Origin: Planctomycetota bacterium
Lineage (GTDB): Bacteria; Planctomycetota; Phycisphaerae; Sedimentisphaerales; Anaerobacaceae
Direction of reading: 5' to 3'
Assembly (NCBI GenBank): GCA_017885385.1
Contig: JAFNGF010000323.1
Span: 1 to 6,407, forward strand
Length of the DNA stretch: 6,407 nucleotides
The position numbers were made by a program, and so were the translations under genes. Positions 1 to 5,334 of the stretch are shown in pieces. Numbering within the stretch: position 1 is the first letter of the stretch; every line of letters starts with the position of its first letter. The notes under the pieces are model-generated. The model saw nothing but the letters and a program-made list of their open reading frames with translations. It did no database searches and was not told the DNA's origin.

Positions 1-1270
1 CGATAATGAAGCTGTCGTGTATCTGCAGGAATTTAGCCTCTCCGGCAGCGATTTGCTGCTGCGCGTGACGCCCCTGGTCTTCAGCTACCTGCTGGGCTTG
101 GTAAGGCGGCGCGCTGAACTGCCTTGCCGGTGCAGGCCTGAATTGCTGCTGTGTCTGAACGGGTCTATGCTTCTTGAAAAATTCTGCCATCGCGTCAGCA
201 ATTTGCTGGCTTCTGGCGGAGCCCTCGTGGACACCCGCTGGTTGTCCGGCTGCCGCCGGCAGTTTTGCAGGCGTTTGAAGGTCTGTGCCTAAGAGCTTCT
301 CCCGCAGACAGCCCAGTATCTGAGAATGGATAAGATTGGCGTTGTAAAAACGCACCTCGATCTTTGTGGGATGCACGTTTACGTCGTAGTCCTCGTAGGG
401 CATCTGAATAAATAGGAAGACGACCGGGAATCTGTCTGACTCTACGCTGCCGCGATATGCTTCTTTGATGGCGTGCGAGATGAATCTGTCGCGGATGAAT
501 CGGCCATTCAGAAATAGATACTGGAATTTGTTGCTCGTTCGCGACGCGTTGGGTAGACCCAGCACGGCGAAAATGTGCATTTGTTTTTCGCTGCTCTCCG
601 CTTCAATCAGATTCTCGCAAATCTCCGATGGAAATAGCGAGGCTATGCGCTGACGCGGACTTTGGCTGCCCGACAGGCGATAAAGCTCTCTACTATTATG
701 TATCAGCATCAGATCGAGTTTATTGTTGGCAAGTGCTATGCGCGTGAATTGTTCGATTATATGGCCCATTTCGGTGTTGGCGGTTCGCAGAAACTTGCGT
801 CTGGCAGGTAACTTGTAAAAGAGGTCTCTGACCTGGACTGTCGTGCCGTAATCTGCGCTGCACGGGTTGATGCTGCCCTTATTTCCGCAGTCAATCTCAA
901 TGCAGTTGGCGGCCGACGAATCTTTTGCTCGGCTTATTGCTCTGACCTGGGCCACCGAGGCAATGCTGGCTAATGCTTCGCCTCTGAATCCCAGGGTCGC
1001 TATGGCCCGAAGGTCTTGAGTGGTTCTGATTTTGCTGGTGGTATGCGGCTCAAATGCTTTGGCCAGGTCTTCTGCATCCATCCCACAGCCATTATCGCTG
1101 ACCGATATCAGTTTTCGGCCGCCATCTTCGATGGACACAGCTATTTTTGTCGCCCCGGCATCGATGCTGTTTTCCATCAATTCCTTGACCACGCTGGCGG
1201 GGCGTTCGATTACTTCGCCCGCCGCGATCATATTTACCATGTTCTGGTCAAGAAATTTTATCTGCCCCAT
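1..1270 (-). CDS. mutL: DNA mismatch repair protein MutL, 3' end cut by window edge
   Basis: MutL couples mismatch recognition by MutS to strand incision in the cytoplasm. The 423 residues visible hold the GHKL ATPase: motif I ELMENSIDAGAT (residues 30-41, catalytic Glu30 or Glu33 region and Asn34), motif II DNGCGM (59-64), the ATP-lid segment PHTTSKI (75-81) and GFRGEAL (94-100). The transducer domain ends with HPTKIEVRF (300-308). Residues of roughly 329-412 form a Gln/Ala/Pro-rich linker. The last visible residues, QIHDSFII, match the opening strand of the C-terminal dimerisation domain, so about one third of the protein lies beyond base 1 and the endonuclease motif cannot be judged. The ATG at 1270 opens the usual IKFLDQNMVNMIAAGEVIERPASV block, and no in-frame ATG, GTG or TTG lies close upstream. 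A good Shine-Dalgarno is lacking: the nearest AGGAA is about 20 nt away. Frame is intact throughout. Confidence 0.97.
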   Translation of the reverse strand, partial: MGQIKFLDQNMVNMIAAGEVIERPASVVKELMENSIDAGATKIAVSIEDGGRKLISVSDNGCGMDAEDLAKAFEPHTTSKIRTTQDLRAIATLGFRGEALASIASVAQVRAISRAKDSSAANCIEIDCGNKGSINPCSADYGTTVQVRDLFYKLPARRKFLRTANTEMGHIIEQFTRIALANNKLDLMLIHNSRELYRLSGSQSPRQRIASLFPSEICENLIEAESSEKQMHIFAVLGLPNASRTSNKFQYLFLNGRFIRDRFISHAIKEAYRGSVESDRFPVVFLFIQMPYEDYDVNVHPTKIEVRFYNANLIHSQILGCLREKLLGTDLQTPAKLPAAAGQPAGVHEGSARSQQIADAMAEFFKKHRPVQTQQQFRPAPARQFSAPPYQAQQVAEDQGRHAQQQIAAGEAKFLQIHDSFII

Positions 1271-1287
1271 ATCTGTCTTATTGTATT

Positions 1288-1304
1288 CATTTCCTATGGA
1301 AATG
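1288..1304 (-). promoter_or_regulatory. small perfect hairpin just upstream of mutL
   Basis: Seven-base arms CATTTCC and GGAAATG pair perfectly around a 3-nt loop, 18 bases before the mutL start codon. The second arm contains the only AGGAA-like sequence near the gene. A role in mutL translation is inference; 7-bp palindromes can occur by chance. Confidence 0.3.
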
Positions 1305-1340
1305 CCAGTGCTCCGTTGAGAGATGGATTTACACAGATAA

Positions 1341-1376
1341 ACACCAACTTATTAACAAGAAAATAAGACTTGGTGT
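1341..1376. repeat. bulged inverted repeat, probably a dispersed repeat
   Basis: The arms are ACACCAA/TTGGTGT (7 bp) continuing into CTTATT/AATAAG (6 bp), with a 2-nt bulge on one side and an 8-nt loop. Next to it, the minus strand reads ATCTGTGTAAATCCATCT. That wording resembles dispersed intergenic repeats I recall from other bacterial genomes, but I could not check this. The hairpin lies between the HEPN-like gene and mutL, both transcribed leftward. It could slow or end transcription, but it lacks a proper T-tract. Confidence 0.5.
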
Positions 1377-1485
1377 CTTTGGGTCTTGGGGGTAAAAGTT
1401 TCGCTATTGAAAAAGAGATTTAGCTTGGGGTCGCGTTAGGGGCAAGAAATAATTGATCACTCCTTGCTCTTATCCAAGATTACTC

Positions 1486-1995
1486 TTACCGACTCCTTTC
1501 CCAAAAGCATCTCTGAATTCCCTCGTTAAGACAAAGGCATTCTCTGAGTATAGTTATACAGCTCTCCAATAAGTTGGTATTCCTTGCGGGATCATTGATG
1601 GGACCGGAGGGAAATTTTCCACCATGGAAAAGATTGTTGCGAACCGTTCTGACCAAACGCAAGATTAGTCCCAGTTGAGTGGTATTATTCTTAACAGACC
1701 GCCAGTCTAACTTGCCATTCTTTTGGACCTGTCTTTTTGGAGGGTTTTTCAGAATATATTGCGTGGAAGTAATGAGTTTAGATTTATTTTGTGTGTCGAA
1801 CAGTTCACTGTGGTCCTGAGCGAATTTATCCCAATCCGGTTTTGCCGCGAGGCACTTTTGGCAATATCCACCCCGCTTCAACGCATATTCAAAACGGGAG
1901 AACAGTATTGAGAAGCCGGTTACAAGTTCCTTTTTAACATCCAGATAGCTATATAGCTCATTTGGTTCATTCAGGTCTTTTGAGTTTCTTATCAT
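1486..1995 (-). CDS. HEPN-like domain protein, possible RNase, function unknown
   Basis: The 169-residue product has an N-terminal helix segment (GFSILFSRFEYALKRGGY, 27-44). Its C-terminal half carries RTVRNNLFHGGKFP (116-129), in which Arg119 and His124 form the R-x4-H motif of HEPN domains, with Asn directly after the Arg as is common there. HEPN proteins are mostly metal-independent RNases found in toxin-antitoxin and phage-defence systems; that this one cuts RNA is inference. No transmembrane segment or signal peptide is seen. I chose ATG 1995 because GAGG lies 5 nt before it; ATG 2043 (16 residues longer) has only a weak site. The gene follows the 181-residue protein on the same strand and overlaps a possible 44-codon ORF. 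Base composition is lower in GC than mutL (one sampled line 32%), fitting an accessory gene. Confidence 0.8.
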   Translation of the reverse strand: MIRNSKDLNEPNELYSYLDVKKELVTGFSILFSRFEYALKRGGYCQKCLAAKPDWDKFAQDHSELFDTQNKSKLITSTQYILKNPPKRQVQKNGKLDWRSVKNNTTQLGLILRLVRTVRNNLFHGGKFPSGPINDPARNTNLLESCITILRECLCLNEGIQRCFWERSR

Positions 1996-2000
1996 ACTTG

Positions 2001-2004
2001 CCTC
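2001..2004 (-). promoter_or_regulatory. ribosome binding site for the HEPN-like gene
   Basis: On the minus strand GAGG is followed by a 5-nt spacer and ATG 1995. This is the best ribosome binding site near any in-frame start of this gene and decides the start used here. Confidence 0.5.
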
Positions 2005-2011
2005 AACGGCT

Positions 2012-2146
2012 CTAAGATGGGGCATCCGATAGAACCTTCCCATCTGCTTCTGTCTCGCATTTTATCCACTTGCCGGTTACATTCTCTATTTCCCACTTCC
2101 CGCGATGGGCCTGCCTTAGCGGGAGAGGTCCTAGCGACTTTTTCAC
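2012..2146 (-). CDS. possible small ORF, 44 codons, unrecognised
   Basis: A GTG at 2146 has AGAGGG with a 5-nt spacer in front and opens 44 codons ending in TAG at 2012-2014. The peptide would be basic and soluble, with two Trp (residues 18 and 27), one Cys (30) and a stretch ENVTGKWIKCETEADGK. It starts 33 nt after the stop of the 181-residue protein and ends 17 bases before the HEPN-like start at 1995, so it could be translated from the same message. Against it, its first third overlaps an inverted repeat (2098-2124), and I recognise no homologue. It could be chance; a regulator or antitoxin role for the HEPN-like protein would be pure speculation. Confidence 0.33.
   Translation of the reverse strand: MKKSLGPLPLRQAHRGKWEIENVTGKWIKCETEADGKVLSDAPS
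2098..2124. repeat. inverted repeat between accessory genes
   Basis: Six-base arms TCCCGC and GCGGGA enclose a 15-nt loop that itself holds GGGCC. The segment is much more GC-rich than the surrounding AT-rich block, which suggests a dispersed palindrome. There is no T-tract on either strand, so it is not a standard terminator. Confidence 0.35.
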
Positions 2147-2179
2147 CTTTGCCCTCTTTCAATGAATCTTTTTGCGCTT

Positions 2180-2725
2180 TTACTTAGCCACGAAAACGGA
2201 GCTTACTTCTGACAAATCATATTTTTTCTTCAAATCCGCAATAAACTCAAGCGTTGATTTGAAGTTTTCCATAACTATAGTAAATGCGTAGCACGCGTGT
2301 AAAGGGTCCGACACCAATTTATCACTTTCACCTGTTTTTAACGCATTCGCCAGAACTGAACCAAGCAGTGGACCGTGTGCGCCAAAATCCTCGCGCCAAT
2401 GGTTAAATGCGTCGTAGTATCGTCTATATCGCATGTTGAGATGTTCACAGAACTGTTCGATATCATCGTTATCAAAATTCCTCCAGCGAAAGTATTCGTT
2501 ATCGATCATATTCTTGAGGTCGTCATCTGGAATTGCGAGCGAGAGTATCCATAGAGAAAGGACTTCACATTCAAACTGAAGAGTTTCGGCATCAAGTTTT
2601 GGCTGAAGATACTCCTGTGCGGTTCTTGACAATTCTTTAGCAATTTCTTGCTGACGTAATAGCATCAACGTAACAAACTCGGCTCTGGAGACATGTATTT
2701 TTTGCCTACTAAATAATCCGAACAT
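2180..2725 (-). CDS. hypothetical protein, 181 residues, mostly helical
   Basis: I do not recognise this family. The product starts MFGLFSRQK and looks like a soluble, mostly alpha-helical protein with no signal peptide or membrane span. Residues 15-40 (AEFVTLMLLRQQEIAKELSRTAQEYL) and 47-64 read as amphipathic helices. Residues 67-92 are acidic, and 98-112 are rich in aromatic residues and Arg (MRYRRYYDAFNHWRE). The C-terminus (151-171) is another charged helix. ATG 2725 has AGGA at 2732-2735 with a 6-nt spacer. It lies 29 nt after the stop of the DUF6804-like gene, so both may share a transcript. A perfect TATAAT at 2743-2748 (minus strand) could give a separate start, but no good -35 accompanies it and the leader would be only about a dozen bases. 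Codon and base use is AT-rich like its neighbours (35% in one line). Confidence 0.75.
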   Translation of the reverse strand: MFGLFSRQKIHVSRAEFVTLMLLRQQEIAKELSRTAQEYLQPKLDAETLQFECEVLSLWILSLAIPDDDLKNMIDNEYFRWRNFDNDDIEQFCEHLNMRYRRYYDAFNHWREDFGAHGPLLGSVLANALKTGESDKLVSDPLHACYAFTIVMENFKSTLEFIADLKKKYDLSEVSSVFVAK

Positions 2726-2754
2726 ATTTAATCCTAAGAATGATTATATAGTCT

Positions 2755-3162
2755 TCACAAAACCGTTCGACTAGGGTTACTCTCTGTATAAAAGTAGTCG
2801 CCCATTCGATTCTTTATTGGTGTTTTTATCATATGCACACTTTTTACAGGCCCGTGGAGTACAATCGCAATGATCACAAATAGTATCGCGCAAATTACAT
2901 CAATTGGCTGCAATATCTCACGCGGTAGATGTACCGGAATTAATGGATTAAACAAAATACCAACAAAGCCAAATACCCACACTGCCCATATCTTTTGCAA
3001 ATTAAAAGCCGCAAAGGCCACATACAGAGCTGCCCCAAAAACGACGAATCGAAGGAGTTGATAATAACCATAAGGCAAAGGTGCTAACGCTAAAAGTAAC
3101 ATTGCAGTCGGAATTGTAACCGGTATCAGATGAGGTTGTTTTTCTAATATGCTTTTGCTCAC
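2755..3162 (-). CDS. small integral membrane protein, DUF6804-like
   Basis: The 135-residue product has four hydrophobic spans, roughly 12-29, 33-53, 57-75 and 86-103, and a polar C-terminal tail of about 30 residues. The loops carry PYGYYQLLR (30-38) and FNPLIPVHLPRE (71-82). I associate these with the uncharacterised DUF6804 family of small membrane proteins; this is recall, not a search. No enzymatic function is known to me. GTG 3162 is chosen because AGAGGGGG lies 7 nt before it. The frame stays open to a TTG at 3279, but that extension overlaps the T-tract of the upstream terminator and a likely promoter. The gene is first of the leftward accessory block, 77 bp after the gpmI terminator T-tract ends. 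Confidence 0.8.
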   Translation of the reverse strand: MSKSILEKQPHLIPVTIPTAMLLLALAPLPYGYYQLLRFVVFGAALYVAFAAFNLQKIWAVWVFGFVGILFNPLIPVHLPREILQPIDVICAILFVIIAIVLHGPVKSVHMIKTPIKNRMGDYFYTESNPSRTVL

Positions 3163-3169
3163 TATATTG

Positions 3170-3177
3170 CCCCCTCT
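3170..3177 (-). promoter_or_regulatory. strong ribosome binding site fixing the DUF6804-like start
   Basis: AGAGGGGG on the minus strand, 7 nt before GTG 3162. It supports a non-ATG start over the longer reading that begins with TTG 3279. Confidence 0.6.
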
Positions 3178-3189
3178 AAGAATCATTAA

Positions 3190-3216
3190 GTTATATCGGC
3201 TAAAAATTAACGGCAA
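3190..3216 (-). promoter_or_regulatory. possible promoter of the accessory block
   Basis: The minus strand has TATAAC (3195-3190, five of six to TATAAT) with TTGCCG 15 bp upstream, or TTATTG 18 bp upstream. It would give a leader of about 20 nt ending in the strong ribosome binding site. The -35 match and spacing are only fair. Confidence 0.3.
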
Positions 3217-3280
3217 TAAAGCGAAATGGCTCTTATTGTTTTTAATGCCGGGTTTAACAACGGCCGATAAAACAGTCAAA

Positions 3281-3305
3281 TAAAAACCCGCCGTGAAACG
3301 GGGGG
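3281..3305 (-). terminator. Rho-independent terminator of gpmI
   Basis: Minus strand: arms CCCCCCG and CGGCGGG pair around the 5-nt loop TTTCA, with one C·C mismatch in the middle of seven positions, and are followed by TTTTTATTT. It lies about 50 bp after the gpmI stop and before the accessory block. Confidence 0.75.
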
Positions 3306-3315
3306 CTAATTATAA

Positions 3316-3336
3316 CCCCGCAAGGTGATGGCGGGG
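3316..3336 (-). terminator. first of two tandem hairpins behind gpmI
   Basis: A perfect six-base stem CCCCGC/GCGGGG with a 9-nt loop. On the minus strand it is followed by TTATAATTAG, a weak T-tract. It starts with the same TTAGCCCC wording as the second hairpin, as if the two arose by duplication. It probably assists the stronger terminator next to it. Confidence 0.5.
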
Positions 3337-3356
3337 CTAACTATCAATTTTATATG

Positions 3357-4931
3357 TCAAGGTAAAAGCAGACTTTGGCCGGTCATTTCTTCCGGATGTG
3401 GCAGGCCCATCATCTGCAGCAGTGTCGGCCCTATGTCGGCTAATCTGCCTCCTTCTCGCAGCTTGCTGTTTTTATAGCGCTCATCAAAAACAATCAGCGG
3501 CACGTCGCCAACAGTGTGGGCGGTATGCGGCTGATTCTTTGGTGTATCCCACATTCTCTCGAGGTTGCCGTGGTCGGCTGTGACAATTGCCGCACCGCCA
3601 AGACTCTTGATTTTATCGAGGATTTTGCCCACACACTGGTCGACAGCTTCTGCTGCTTTGATTGCCGCTGATAGCACCCCTGTGTGCCCGACCATATCGG
3701 GATTAGCAAAGTTGATCACCACGACATCGTATTTGTTCGAGTCGAGTCTATTCAGGACAACGTCGGTAACCTCATAGGCGCTCATTTCAGGCTTCAGATC
3801 GTAGGTTTTGACTCGCGGCGAAGGCACGATCTGCCTGTCTTCGCCCCGGAAAGGCTTTTCGGTGTAATCATTGAAGAAGAAAGTGACATGGGCGTATTTT
3901 TCCGTTTCGGCGCAGCGGAATTGTTTCAGCCCCAGGCTGCTCCAGTACGCCCCCAGGATGTTTTTCATTTTTGCGGGCTTTGGAAATGCCACCGGTGCAG
4001 GTATCGTTGCATCGTACTCGGTCATACACACAAAATGTATATCGGGCTTTGTTGTTCTGGGAAATTCTCTAAAGTCCGGGTCGACAAATGCTCGCGTGAT
4101 TTCGCGGGGCCTATCGCCGCGAAAGTTGAAAAACACCACGCCGTCCCCGTCAGCTATCGTGGCCAGCGATTCATTGTCGCTGTTGACAATACACGCTGGC
4201 TCGATGAATTCATCGGTGACACCTTTTTCATAGCTTTTAGCGACAGCTTCGGCTGCGCTATTTGCCTTGATGCCCTTGCCAAACCGCATACACTCATAAG
4301 CTTTTTGCACGCGGTCCCATCGGCTGTCACGATCCATCGCGAAAAATCTGCCCATAACTGTCGCGATCTTGCCTACGCCAATTTCTTGTGCCTTTTTCTC
4401 AATGTCGGCTATGTACCCTGCTCCGCTGTTCGGCGGTGAATCTCGCCCATCCGTGAAGGCGTGGATAAAAACGTCTTTTACCTCGTTTCTTTTTGCAAGC
4501 TCAAGCAGGCCGTACAAATGGTCCAGCAGGGAATGTACGCCAATGTCACTACACAAGCCCATGATGTGCATTCTGCTGTGGCTGTTCTTGATAAAGTGGA
4601 TGAGATTGTGGAACTCCGTGTTCTGGAAAAATGAGCCATCGCGAATGGCTTTGCTTATTCTGACAGATTCCTGCGGGGCGATTCGGCCGGCTCCGATATT
4701 TTGATGCCCGACTTCGCTATTGCCCATTGTTCCTTCGGGCAGCCCCACATCCTTGCCGCTGGTGTGGATAAGGCAGTTCGGATACTCAGCCATCAGCACA
4801 TCGTCTACGGGAGTGTGGGCGCGCTTGATGGCGTTATATTCATCTTCGTCCCTGTTGGGGTTGTAGCCCCATCCGTCACGGATAATCAGTACGACCGGCC
4901 TAATTTTCAAGTCTACTTTTTCTTTTGCCAT
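3357..4931 (-). CDS. gpmI: 2,3-bisphosphoglycerate-independent phosphoglycerate mutase
   Basis: This cytoplasmic enzyme interconverts 3- and 2-phosphoglycerate in glycolysis and gluconeogenesis through a phosphoserine intermediate, using two Mn2+ ions. The 524-residue length is normal for the family. Visible active-site elements, in order: DGWG (Asp19, metal), GNSEVGH (Ser72 nucleophile), His133, DGRDSPP (161-167), GRFFAMDRD (194-202), NFRGDRPRE (269-277), Lys345 in ETEKYAH, NPDMVGHTG (Asp412 and His416, metal), TADHGN (Asp453 and His454, metal) and His472 in HTAHT. All key residues are present and the frame is intact. I start at ATG 4931, preceded by AAAGGA with a 10-nt spacer. The frame is open to ATG 5048, but those extra 39 codons cover the promoter and leader and are unlike any family N-terminus. 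The gene is monocistronic, with its own promoter and terminator, and is divergent from lspA. Confidence 0.97.
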   Translation of the reverse strand: MAKEKVDLKIRPVVLIIRDGWGYNPNRDEDEYNAIKRAHTPVDDVLMAEYPNCLIHTSGKDVGLPEGTMGNSEVGHQNIGAGRIAPQESVRISKAIRDGSFFQNTEFHNLIHFIKNSHSRMHIMGLCSDIGVHSLLDHLYGLLELAKRNEVKDVFIHAFTDGRDSPPNSGAGYIADIEKKAQEIGVGKIATVMGRFFAMDRDSRWDRVQKAYECMRFGKGIKANSAAEAVAKSYEKGVTDEFIEPACIVNSDNESLATIADGDGVVFFNFRGDRPREITRAFVDPDFREFPRTTKPDIHFVCMTEYDATIPAPVAFPKPAKMKNILGAYWSSLGLKQFRCAETEKYAHVTFFFNDYTEKPFRGEDRQIVPSPRVKTYDLKPEMSAYEVTDVVLNRLDSNKYDVVVINFANPDMVGHTGVLSAAIKAAEAVDQCVGKILDKIKSLGGAAIVTADHGNLERMWDTPKNQPHTAHTVGDVPLIVFDERYKNSKLREGGRLADIGPTLLQMMGLPHPEEMTGQSLLLP

Positions 4932-4935
4932 TGAA

Positions 4936-4948
4936 GAAAGGTCCTTTC
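4936..4948 (-). promoter_or_regulatory. small hairpin covering the gpmI ribosome binding site
   Basis: GAAAG pairs with CTTTC around a 3-nt loop, so part of the AAAGGA ribosome binding site (4942-4947) lies in the stem and loop. The stem is short and its effect on translation is inference. Confidence 0.25.
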
Positions 4949-4976
4949 CAGCAAAAGCAGCACAGGCAACGTGATG

Positions 4977-5006
4977 GCTCGTCTGGCCATCAGATTCCAG
5001 TCGAGC
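4977..5006 (-). promoter_or_regulatory. stem-loop at the 5' end of the gpmI leader
   Basis: Arms GCTCG-A-CTGG and CCAG-A-CGAGC form nine base pairs with one A·A mismatch and a 10-nt loop. From the promoter spacing, transcription should start near 5009, so the stem would begin about three bases into the message. Such 5'-terminal stems can stabilise mRNA; that role here is inferred. Confidence 0.5.
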
Positions 5007-5015
5007 TGAATCAGT

Positions 5016-5044
5016 ATGATATAGAGCCGGATTAAATGTGTCAA
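5016..5044 (-). promoter_or_regulatory. sigma70-type promoter of gpmI
   Basis: Minus strand: a perfect TTGACA (5044-5039), a 17-bp spacer, and TATCAT (5021-5016, five of six to consensus). It predicts transcription from about 5009 and a leader near 78 nt. It lies inside the longer open frame that begins at 5048, which argues for the ATG 4931 start of gpmI. Confidence 0.75.
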
Positions 5045-5096
5045 ACATTTAGAAGACATCAGTGCCGGCGAAAAATCTCTCCGCTGCTAAAAGTCT

Positions 5097-5124
5097 TTGA
5101 CAGAAGTGGTTACCGGATTATAAT
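5097..5124 (+). promoter_or_regulatory. consensus sigma70-type promoter reading toward lspA
   Basis: Plus strand: perfect TTGACA (5097-5102), a 16-bp spacer, and perfect TATAAT (5119-5124). Transcription would start near 5131 and run through the hairpin and the MITE-like element into lspA, giving a leader of about 200 nt. The -35 box is 52 bp from that of the divergent gpmI promoter, so the two do not overlap. Confidence 0.8.
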
Positions 5125-5126
5125 TG

Positions 5127-5148
5127 CGGCGGTATTACGGTGCCGCCG
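5127..5148 (+). promoter_or_regulatory. hairpin or operator at the lspA-side transcript start
   Basis: CGGCGGTA pairs with TGCCGCCG (8 bp, one G·T) around a 6-nt loop, centred close to the predicted transcript start. The palindrome is flanked by an exact 8-base direct repeat, ATAATTGC, at 5120-5127 and 5152-5159, the left copy overlapping the -10 box. It could be an RNA stem, a protein-binding palindrome, or an old small insertion; the sequence does not decide between them. No T-tract follows. Confidence 0.45.
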
Positions 5149-5160
5149 TGAATAATTGCA

Positions 5161-5291
5161 GATATTACTCAAACTGACCGATTTTTCGATAGGGCACTGT
5201 CACAAGTAAGTATCTAATAGTGACATATCGCACTTTGTCATTCCTGTTTCCGCAGGAATGACACGACGAATCGGTCAGTTTGAGGATATTA
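5161..5291. mobile_element. MITE-like element with terminal inverted repeats and target duplication
   Basis: A 117-bp element (5168-5284) begins with CTCAAACTGACCGATT and ends with its exact reverse complement (5269-5284). Allowing two mismatches, the terminal repeats extend to 21 bp. The 7-base sequence GATATTA stands directly outside both ends (5161-5167 and 5285-5291), as expected for a target-site duplication. The interior holds a strong hairpin and a weaker one (TGTCAC at 5198-5203 with GTGACA at 5220-5225) and no ORF able to encode a transposase. It would need a transposase in trans; its family is not recognised. It sits between the consensus promoter and lspA, and removing it with one GATATTA copy would shorten the leader to about 80 nt. 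Confidence 0.8.
5236..5263. repeat. REP-like hairpin inside the MITE-like element
   Basis: Eleven-base perfect arms TGTCATTCCTG and CAGGAATGACA enclose a 6-nt loop. The wording recalls the widespread CATTCC...GGAATG intergenic palindromes of many bacterial genomes. On the plus strand it would form a stable stem in the lspA leader. Confidence 0.65.
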
Positions 5292-5334
5292 AAAAGATAT
5301 TCAAGATAGGGCAGGGACGCTGTCGGACCTGATT

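Noticed and set aside
17..1366. Plus-strand open frames within the mutL region
   Set aside because: All are antisense shadows of an uninterrupted mutL frame.
1377..1485. Search for a mutL promoter or a terminator behind the HEPN-like gene
   Set aside because: I found only weak hexamer pairs and no stem with a T-tract, so none is reported.
2743..2748. Perfect TATAAT as a separate promoter for the 181-residue gene
   Set aside because: No acceptable -35 hexamer at 16-18 bp, and the transcript would begin at the ribosome binding site itself. The region is AT-rich, so a chance match is likely.
3163..3279. 39-codon N-terminal extension of the DUF6804-like protein from TTG 3279
   Set aside because: It overlaps the gpmI terminator T-tract region, while a strong AGAGGGGG site precedes GTG 3162.
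3684..4439. 251-codon plus-strand open frame opposite gpmI
   Set aside because: It lies wholly antisense to an intact gpmI with all catalytic motifs. Its composition is that of a shadow frame and there is no ribosome binding site.
4932..5048. 39-codon N-terminal extension of gpmI
   Set aside because: It contains the likely promoter and leader stem, resembles no phosphoglycerate mutase N-terminus, and a start with AAAGGA exists at 4931.
5258..5332. 24-codon ORF starting in the MITE-like element and stopping just before TTG 5335
   Set aside because: AGGA is only one base before the ATG, the codons run across the element border, and nothing suggests a real peptide.
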